Below are positions 58,237 through 64,000 of a stretch of 64,000 nucleotides of DNA, in pieces (position 1 is the first letter of the stretch; every line of letters starts with the position of its first letter). The notes beneath the pieces were generated by a model, which was given only the letters and a program-made list of their open reading frames with translations, was not told the DNA's origin and did no database searches. Origin of the DNA: Mycobacteriaceae bacterium (lineage in GTDB: Bacteria > Actinomycetota > Actinomycetes > Mycobacteriales > Mycobacteriaceae); the NCBI GenBank assembly GCA_028726465.1, contig JAQYQB010000029.1:1-64000 (forward strand), read 5' to 3'. The position numbers and the translations under genes are program-made.

Positions 58237-58493
58237 GCCAGCACCTCCAGCAGGCGCAGGGTGTGGGCATCGACGGCGTAGCGGCAGGTGCCGACGCTCA
58301 CGATGCGCGATCCGCCCGCCACGGCCGGGCCAATCTCGGCCTGCGCCCCGGCGCGCAGGCCCAGTTCGGCCATGCGATTGGCCAGCGGGGCGTTTGCCTG
58401 GCGCAGGTGCTCCACGTTCGCGGCGGTTAAAACGAGTGAGGTCCCCCGCCTCCCGCGGGGCGGGCGCTGGGCCCGGGAAGCAATGGCTGGCAT
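58233..58493 (-). CDS. feoA: Ferrous iron transport protein A
   Basis: The 86-aa protein has an SH3-like FeoA domain (NRMAELGLRAGAQAEI, then YAVDAHTLRLLEVLA). It supports FeoB in Fe2+ uptake. AAAGGA lies 8 nt before ATG 58493; an ATG at 58499 is only 2 nt away, so I prefer the inner one. It is the first gene of feoABC. Confidence 0.9.
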   Translation of the reverse strand: MPAIASRAQRPPRGRRGTSLVLTAANVEHLRQANAPLANRMAELGLRAGAQAEIGPAVAGGSRIVSVGTCRYAVDAHTLRLLEVLA

Positions 58494-58569
58494 GGCCATC
58501 GTCCTTTCGGTCGGTGGTGCGTGTCGTCGAAGCCGCGCACCAAAGGCTTATAACACCTTTTAAGCTACT

Positions 58570-58588
58570 CCGAGTTAGCCAACCCTAC
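58570..58588 (-). promoter_or_regulatory. Candidate DtxR-type iron box upstream of feoA
   Basis: The minus strand reads GTAGGGTTGGCTAACTCGG, matching 11 of 19 positions of the DtxR consensus TTAGGTTAGCCTAACCTAA, including TAGG and CTAAC. DtxR is the iron repressor of corynebacteria. Confidence 0.45.
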
Positions 58589-58688
58589 CCAAATTTTCGA
58601 GGCAAGTGTGACCAAGTAGACCTTAACCAAAGTCCGGGGCCACTCCCCTGCCTCGCGACCTGCCGCTTGCCCAGCGCATGCCCGATGT

Positions 58689-60704
58689 TTACAGGCGGAT
58701 ACCCAGCTGGCGGGCGTAGCCGCGCAGCTGATCCATAACCGCCGGGTTGCTCAGCGCGCCGCCGACCGCGGCGATGATGCCGACCAGGCCCACGATAGCG
58801 GCGACGGTGCCGCCCCGGCTGGAGCCGCTGCTCAGATCAGCGGACGAGCCGTCGGACGAGCCGGCGGAGGAACCGTCCGAGCTCTGGCCGTCCTGGCCGG
58901 CCTGGCCGTCCTGGTCGTCCTGGCCAGCCTCGCCGACGACGAACTCGTAGTCCTTGGTGTAGGTGTTGCCGTGGACGTCGGTCGCGGTGACCTGGGCGGT
59001 GTGGGTGCCTTCTTCCAGGTCTTCCGGCAGCGGCGCGCGCCAGATGTGGGCGGCACGGTCCGCGATGCTGCCGCCGTGGACGGCCTGGGCCTGCACGGCC
59101 AGCGGGTCGGAGTACTCGGCGCCGTAGCGCTGCTCCTCGCCCTGCATCGGCTGGGTGCGCTCGGCCTCGACGGCCTCGGCGCCGTCGAAGGAGACCTCGA
59201 CGGTGGAGCCGGTAGCTCCCATAAAGAAGTTGGTGGTCAGGTAGGACTCGCCCAGCTCCTCGGCGCCCACCTGCTCCGGGTTATCGAAGGCCGGCAGGTC
59301 ACCGCCCTTCTTGGCCTGGGAGCCGTCGTACTCGATGGTCTCGTCGTACCACTCGCGGTAGCGCGGGGTGTTCAGGGAGACGTTCATCTGGTCGTTCTGG
59401 TTGCCGCCGACCGGGGTGAAGAACTCGCTGACCTCGGAGCCGTTGATGTCCAGGGTGAGCACGCCCGGCTTGGAGCCGTCGCGGCCGTAAGACTTCGGCA
59501 CGCCACCCTCGCCCATCTCGCCGGAGTACCAGTCGCCGGAGATGGCGCCGGCCACGATGTTGGTAAACGGCAGCTCGTCCACGCCCAGGGTGTCCTTCCA
59601 CTCCTGGGTGCTGTCGCCGGCGCGCATATTGGCTACAGCATGGGTGTGGCCGCTAACGGCGATGGTCTCGCGGCCTTCGACCAGCTTGGCGATCTCCTTG
59701 ACCTGGTCTACCTGGTGGCGGGCGGAGCCGGAGTCGGAGAAGGAAAACAGCGGGATGTGGGAGGCCAGGACGATGACCTTGTCCTCGGGCGTGCGCTCAA
59801 GGTCGGCGCGGAGCCAGGCCATCTGGTCGGCATCGAGTGCGCCGTTGTACTGCTCGCCGTCGACGGGGTACTCGACGGATTCCAGGGAGATGATGTGCGC
59901 GTTGCCGACGTCGTAGGAGTGGTAGGCCGGGCCGAATTCCTGGCGGAAGGTGTCGAATTTGTGCTCGGCATCGGCGTCGAAGTCCAGGTCGTGGTTGCCG
60001 GGCAGGAAGCGCGCCGGCGCGTTGAGCATGCCGGTCAGCTCGCGGGTGTCCGGGTAGAGGGAGAGGTCGTCGCCGACGACGTCGCCGATAAACAGCGCGC
60101 CGCAGTTGGTGAAGTCGTCGCGCTGGCTGAGATCGGTGAACGCGCCGGCGCGGGCGTAGCCGACCTCGTCCTTGTCGTAGGTCTGGATGTCGCCGCCGAT
60201 GAGGCAGCGCTGGTTGTCCAGCGCAGAGTCCGGGTCGGTCACGAGCGGGAAGTTGACGGCCTCCGGCGTGCCACCGCTGGCCTCGATGCCGCCGTATTTC
60301 AGCTCCGGGGAGCCTTCCGGGACGTGGTTGTAGTAGAACTGCGCGGCGTTGGCCTCGTCGACGGGCACCTGGTAGCCGGCCGGCTGGGTGATGAAGACGG
60401 TGGTGTTCTCGTCGACCGGGATCTCGTAGCGGCCCTCGGCGTCGGTGGTCACGACCTCGCGGCCGTTGGAGACGGCCACGCCCTCGATGGGGGCCTCGTC
60501 GTCGTCCTGGGTGGAGTTGCGGTTGGTGTCGTCGAAGACGGTGCCGGTGAGGGTGTCGCGGACGGCATCGCCAGCAGCGGGGACGACCTCGACAGCACCG
60601 CGGTAGAGGCCGTCGTCGGCCAGGGCGGTCGGTACGGCGAGGGTGGACAGGGACAGGGTGAGCGCGGAGATGGTGGCAACGGAGCGGTAGCGGCGGTGAG
60701 CCAT
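58689..60704 (-). CDS. Secreted calcineurin-like phosphoesterase
   Basis: The 671-aa protein (ATG 60704, MAHRRYRSVAT) has a signal peptide (ending near ADD), an Ig-like domain (GTVFDDTNRN, EGRYEIPVDENTT), then the metallophosphatase motifs GGDIQTYD, FIGDVVGDD, PGNHDLD, ASHIPLFS and GHTHAVAN. A C-terminal domain of this family, a Gly/Ser/Asp-rich linker (about 600-640) and a final hydrophobic helix follow. It should be exported and anchored in the envelope; the substrate is unknown. Confidence 0.9.
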   Translation of the reverse strand: MAHRRYRSVATISALTLSLSTLAVPTALADDGLYRGAVEVVPAAGDAVRDTLTGTVFDDTNRNSTQDDDEAPIEGVAVSNGREVVTTDAEGRYEIPVDENTTVFITQPAGYQVPVDEANAAQFYYNHVPEGSPELKYGGIEASGGTPEAVNFPLVTDPDSALDNQRCLIGGDIQTYDKDEVGYARAGAFTDLSQRDDFTNCGALFIGDVVGDDLSLYPDTRELTGMLNAPARFLPGNHDLDFDADAEHKFDTFRQEFGPAYHSYDVGNAHIISLESVEYPVDGEQYNGALDADQMAWLRADLERTPEDKVIVLASHIPLFSFSDSGSARHQVDQVKEIAKLVEGRETIAVSGHTHAVANMRAGDSTQEWKDTLGVDELPFTNIVAGAISGDWYSGEMGEGGVPKSYGRDGSKPGVLTLDINGSEVSEFFTPVGGNQNDQMNVSLNTPRYREWYDETIEYDGSQAKKGGDLPAFDNPEQVGAEELGESYLTTNFFMGATGSTVEVSFDGAEAVEAERTQPMQGEEQRYGAEYSDPLAVQAQAVHGGSIADRAAHIWRAPLPEDLEEGTHTAQVTATDVHGNTYTKDYEFVVGEAGQDDQDGQAGQDGQSSDGSSAGSSDGSSADLSSGSSRGGTVAAIVGLVGIIAAVGGALSNPAVMDQLRGYARQLGIRL

Positions 60705-60797
60705 AACAAGAATCCATTCGAGTGTGAGAGAGTCGGTACGCCCGCACACTCTAGGGGCCGCTCGTAACCGCGCCTTGAATTTTAGCTTTCGACTAAG

Positions 60798-61967
60798 TTA
60801 ACAATCGTCTTTCCAGACGTTGGGCTTGTAGCCCGGCGTCGGCGTGGTTGGGGTCAGCGCCGACGATGCCTCCTCGTGGGTATAGCCGCACACCCCCATC
60901 AGGTCGACGAGCAGGGAGCGCACCTGTGCCAGCATGACCGTGGTGGAGATCCCGCGGGAGATGCCCTGGGCGTGCACCAGCTCCACCCCGGTCTGGGCGG
61001 CCAGGCGGCGCAGGCCGGTGGTCAGCTCGGAGATCTTGGTCGAATCGGCGAAGTCCGGGTCGGTCAGGATGGCGTCGGAGAGCTGGGTGGTCAGCTCGGC
61101 GACATCGCGCAGCAGCTCGATGAGCTCGTCGGTGATGGGCTCGCGGTCCAGCACCGCGACGTGCGCCCGGCGGGAGAGCACGCGCGTGTTGCGCATGGCG
61201 TTGTCCACGTTGTTGAGCAGCCCCAGCAGCACGCGCATGTCCTCGCGCTGCTTGACCAGCAGCGGGGAGGCGAAGACCACCTCGCGGGAGTTGTTGGCCT
61301 CGGCGATCATCTTGTTGATGTTGGCCTGGCTGCCGCGGGCGCGCTCCAGGGCGCGGGCGATGCCGGCGGCATCACGGGCGTGGGTGGCCTGCGCGACCTC
61401 GTCCAGGATGGAGCCGGTCAGCCCCAGGATGCGCGCGACCTCGCGGCGCCCGTTGCGCAGCGGCGAGGCCGGCACCAGCGCCATGACCAGCAGTGCGACC
61501 ATGCCGCCGACCAGGGAGTCCACCATGCGGTCGGTGCCCCCGGAGGTCTCCGGCGGCAGGATGGTGGCGATCAGCACCGCGGCGAAGGCCGCGTGGTTGG
61601 CCACCAGGGCGCCGCGGTCGACGAAGGTCGCCAGGGCCACGGCGACGGCCACCCCGACCGCGATCTGCCAGGCGCCGGTGCCCACGAAGTAGATGAGCCC
61701 GTCGCCCACGCCGACGCCGAGGGTCACGCCGACGACCAGCTCCATGGATTTGCGCACGCGGTCCCCGGCGGCCGAGTAGACGATGACGGCCGACATCGGG
61801 GCGAAAAACGGCAGCGCGTGCCCGATGACGTAGTGCGAGAAGCCGAAGGCCAGGCCCGCCGCCAGGCCAATCTGGATGATATACATCCAGTTGGAGCGCA
61901 ACCGCCCCAATCCCTGCCGGACTTTACCGATTGTCAGCGCCTTCGCCACATGCTTTGCTCGTGCCAC
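60798..61967 (-). CDS. FUSC-type membrane protein
   Basis: The 389-aa protein has about six membrane helices in residues 28-165 (IQIGLAAGLAFGFSHYVIG; AVIVYSAAGDRVRKSMEL with the FUSC RxRK pattern) and a cytoplasmic helical part behind. Family members relate to aromatic-acid efflux or envelope function. GTG 61967 has TACTAT (61975-61980) 7 nt upstream. Confidence 0.8.
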   Translation of the reverse strand: MARAKHVAKALTIGKVRQGLGRLRSNWMYIIQIGLAAGLAFGFSHYVIGHALPFFAPMSAVIVYSAAGDRVRKSMELVVGVTLGVGVGDGLIYFVGTGAWQIAVGVAVAVALATFVDRGALVANHAAFAAVLIATILPPETSGGTDRMVDSLVGGMVALLVMALVPASPLRNGRREVARILGLTGSILDEVAQATHARDAAGIARALERARGSQANINKMIAEANNSREVVFASPLLVKQREDMRVLLGLLNNVDNAMRNTRVLSRRAHVAVLDREPITDELIELLRDVAELTTQLSDAILTDPDFADSTKISELTTGLRRLAAQTGVELVHAQGISRGISTTVMLAQVRSLLVDLMGVCGYTHEEASSALTPTTPTPGYKPNVWKDDC

Positions 61968-61974
61968 ACCCTAG

Positions 61975-61980
61975 ATAGTA
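61975..61980 (-). promoter_or_regulatory. -10 box of the FUSC gene (leaderless type)
   Basis: TACTAT on the minus strand ends 7 nt before GTG 61967. Confidence 0.45.
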
Positions 61981-62048
61981 GCCCGCGCCCAGCGAAAACA
62001 AGGCATCGCGAGCGCCTTAAAATGCGCTTAAAGCCCTCCCCGGCACAG

Positions 62049-63107
62049 CTAGCGGTTCAGCGGCGTGCCCTGCCACCTAAAGCCGCGGTCCATAAGCAGG
62101 CTGCCGGTATCCGACGGGCGCAGGGTGAGCTGGTGGGCGGCATCGTCAAGCTGCAGCTGCCCGTCCACGAGGCGGTAGCGCAGGTGGTACTCGTCCGCGA
62201 ATTCTTCGCCGGCGCCGAAGTTCTGCTCGTCGTCGGCCATCGGGGCCAGCAGGTACAGATCCAGGCGCGGGCGGCCCGGCTCGCTGTCATCGACCCGGTA
62301 GAAGCCGGCTTGCAGGTCCCCGTTGGCGCGGCGGACGGTCGCCCCCGCGAACTCGCCCGGGTCGGCGTCCAGCTGCTCGAGCGCCGGCCCGCTGGCCACC
62401 TGCTGCTTGCCGAGGGCCACGGTGGACAGGCGGGCATCGTCAAGCAATTGGGGCGCGGGCTCCGAGCTGTCCTGGGCGACCTGCCACACGCCAGCCAGAT
62501 CCTCGTGGACCGTGGCGAACTGCTTGGGCACGAGCACAGCCGGCGCCACCAGACCGGCGACCAACAGCACGGCCGCCGCCACGGGCGGAACCCAGCGCGT
62601 AAACCTGTGCACCCGCGGCCACGGGATAAGCCGCGGAACCTGCATCTTCGGCACGGAACGGCCCAGCGCGAAGGCCAGCACGCGCGGCACCCAGGGCGCT
62701 AGGACGATAAGGAAGAGCACCATCTGGACGAAGGATCCCTGCTTGACCGGCACGTCGAAGGTCAAGTTCAGCAGCCACACCACCCGAGGGAAACCGCCCC
62801 GATGAGGCCACCCAGCCACGCCGTGCGCCGCCACAGCACGAGCGCCGCGGCGAGCAGCTCCACAGCACCGGCCAGAAACTGCACCCACGGGCTAAAGGCC
62901 ATGAACGTCCACAACAGCCCCATCGGGGACTTCTCCCCAACCGTAATCAGCAGCTGCGGGTAATCGACCACCCCCCATCTGCAGCAGGATCACCTTCGCC
63001 GCGGCATACGGCAAGGCAAAGAGACAAATAACCACGTGGACGACAGCATGCAGCGCCCACCCAAACGTGCGCCACGGAACGCGGCGGAAAAAGGAAGTCG
63101 AAGTCAT
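62049..63107 (-). pseudogene. DoxX-like membrane protein, frameshifted twice
   Basis: Three consecutive reading segments form one protein of about 350 aa. The first starts at ATG 63107 (MTSTSFFRRVPWRTFG) and holds the first helix, up to VILLQMG. The second covers VVDYPQLLITVGEKSPMGLL with WTFMAFSPWVQFLAGAVELL to AVSLG. The third resumes VVWLLNLTFDVPVKQGSF and the last helices, then a soluble C-terminal domain. The frame leaves at a G6 run (62970-62975) and returns near 62780-62790, at a GGG that lacks one base. SPMGLLWTFM and the DVPVK stretch are typical DoxX-family features. Confidence 0.75.
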
Positions 63108-63239
63108 AGCCACAATCCCGCCACGCACCGCGACCGCGCAGAAGAGGGCGAGCACGCAATTTCACGGTAGGGCCCGCCCTACCCCCCGACTGAGCGCGAA
63201 AACCGCACGGGATCTGTCCATAGTTTTGCCATAAAACGG

Positions 63240-63268
63240 TTGCACTTAGCATTTGCAACACTCATAAT
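63240..63268 (+). promoter_or_regulatory. Candidate promoter and operator of the lipase gene
   Basis: TTGCAC (63240-63245), 17 bp, CATAAT (63263-63268). An inverted repeat GTTGCA (63239-63244) / TGCAAC (63254-63259) overlaps the -35 and spacer and could be an operator. Confidence 0.45.
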
Positions 63269-63276
63269 GACAGTTG

Positions 63277-63299
63277 CCGCGGGAACCTTTCACCCGCGG
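63277..63299 (+). other. Hairpin in the lipase 5' leader
   Basis: CCGCGGG (63277-63283) pairs with CCCGCGG (63293-63299) around a 9-base loop. No T-run follows, so it is not a classic terminator. Confidence 0.45.
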
Positions 63300-63358
63300 A
63301 TCTCTTGTTTCTCGCATGCCTAACGAACGGCACGCCTACCTGGAAAAGGAATCCATAC

Positions 63359-64000
63359 ATGCTTGCATCCCGCCGCCTCACGCGGCCTATCCTGGCTTTT
63401 CTGCTCACGTCATCTTTGGTGGCCACCAACGTCAGCGCTCACGCCGCTCCTACTGCCGAGCTACCCGAATCCGCTCTGGTCCATGACGCTCTTTCCGATC
63501 CCGTTGCTGACCAGTCCCCCGACACTTCTGAGCAGGTCCGCGAAGCCGCGGATGAAATGAACCACAACTCGCCTAGCTTACACTCCCGTGGGGCCGACAA
63601 AAGCACTGGAGATGCCTACTCATCCTTCTACCACGACCCAGTGGACCTGGATGGTTCTTCCCCAGGACAATTGTTCCGGAATTCCTCGGTGCGAAACCCC
63701 CTAAACACGCTGGGCATTACCAACATCGGCCCTTACAAGGCGGAACGCATCCTCTACTCTTCCACCAACCGCAAGGGAGAGCCCATTCCAGTCAGCGGGA
63801 TCGTCATCGAGCCGAAGAAGGATTGGATGGGGGACGGGCCACGTCCCGTGGTCGCCTACGCCCCCGGCACCCAGGGCGTAGCCGACCACTGCTCGCCATC
63901 GCGCAAAATCGCCGAAGGCGTGGGCGACTACGAACAGCTCTTCTTTGAAAGCCTCCTCAAGGAGGGATACGCAGTGGTCCTAACCGACTATGAAGGACTT
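63359..64000 (+). CDS. Secretory lipase (LIP family), 5' part
   Basis: ATG 63359 starts MLASRRLTRPILAFLLTSS, a signal peptide with cleavage likely after AHA/APT near residue 30. Later segments ERILYSSTNRKGEPIPVSG and VVAYAPGTQGVADHCSPSR match the secretory lipase family. The frame is open to the window end (214 codons), with the nucleophile and C-terminal domain beyond. AAAAGGA lies 8 bases upstream. The gene looks lower in GC than its neighbours, which may mean recent acquisition. Confidence 0.85.
   Translation, partial: MLASRRLTRPILAFLLTSSLVATNVSAHAAPTAELPESALVHDALSDPVADQSPDTSEQVREAADEMNHNSPSLHSRGADKSTGDAYSSFYHDPVDLDGSSPGQLFRNSSVRNPLNTLGITNIGPYKAERILYSSTNRKGEPIPVSGIVIEPKKDWMGDGPRPVVAYAPGTQGVADHCSPSRKIAEGVGDYEQLFFESLLKEGYAVVLTDYEGL

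Overview
This 64 kb window looks like chromosomal DNA from a high-GC Corynebacterium (order Mycobacteriales). The evidence is gene content and order: aceF-lipB-lipA-DUF4191-RDD-glnA-thrC-glnE-glnA2-galK-like-rnpB-RNase H/phosphatase-aceE matches the order I recall for Corynebacterium. There is also an MscCG-type glutamate-efflux channel, a glutamine synthetase/GlnE pair of actinobacterial type, an AmtR-type operator in front of glnA, and many genes whose start codon lies about 7 nt after a TANNNT -10 box (leaderless transcription). I see no phage genes, insertion sequences or CRISPR array.

Region 1-8.1 kb is a lipoate and C1 block: the 3' part of the pyruvate dehydrogenase E2 gene (aceF), a complete glycine cleavage set (gcvP, gcvT, gcvH; the L protein is not here), then lipB and lipA. 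LipB/LipA make the cofactor that both AceF and GcvH need. Region 8.2-23 kb is the nitrogen block: a DUF4191 membrane protein, an RDD protein, glnA (with adenylylation tyrosine and AmtR box), a Nudix hydrolase, a trypsin-like lipoprotein, an unannotated 44-codon ORF, thrC, an MFS permease, a small cluster with an AAA ATPase and three small unknown proteins, glnE, and glnA2 (no adenylylation site).

Region 23-35 kb holds a DUF2786 protein, a CYTH-CHAD polyphosphate-type protein, a galactokinase-like GHMP protein with eroded motifs, an RNB ribonuclease, the RNase P RNA, an RNase HI/phosphatase fusion, a coiled-coil Zn-ribbon protein, a NIF3 protein, a low-molecular-weight phosphatase, SURF1 and tRNA-Val. 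Region 34.8-40.8 kb centres on aceE, followed by an alpha/beta hydrolase divergent from an acyl carrier protein/HAD-IIA pair. A 630-bp gene-free stretch follows (40.8-41.4 kb), with short degenerate tandem repeats and a SoxR-like palindrome.

Region 41.4-64 kb is more accessory: a beta-lactamase-fold hydrolase, a secreted lipase, an Old Yellow Enzyme, an aldehyde dehydrogenase, mscCG, a TRIC channel, a CAT-anticodon tRNA, an HNH protein, a nucleoside hydrolase with its MFS permease, a four-gene osmolyte ABC importer, feoABC, a secreted calcineurin-like phosphoesterase, a FUSC membrane protein, a frameshifted DoxX-like gene and the start of a secreted lipase running off the edge.

I found no clearly new multi-gene system. 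The most notable items are the consistent leaderless-promoter pattern (twice with the upstream TAG stop codon forming the start of the -10 box), the 44-codon ORF between thrC and the protease, the DoxX-like gene with two compensating frameshifts, the ACP/HAD module and the odd 40.8-41.4 kb region.
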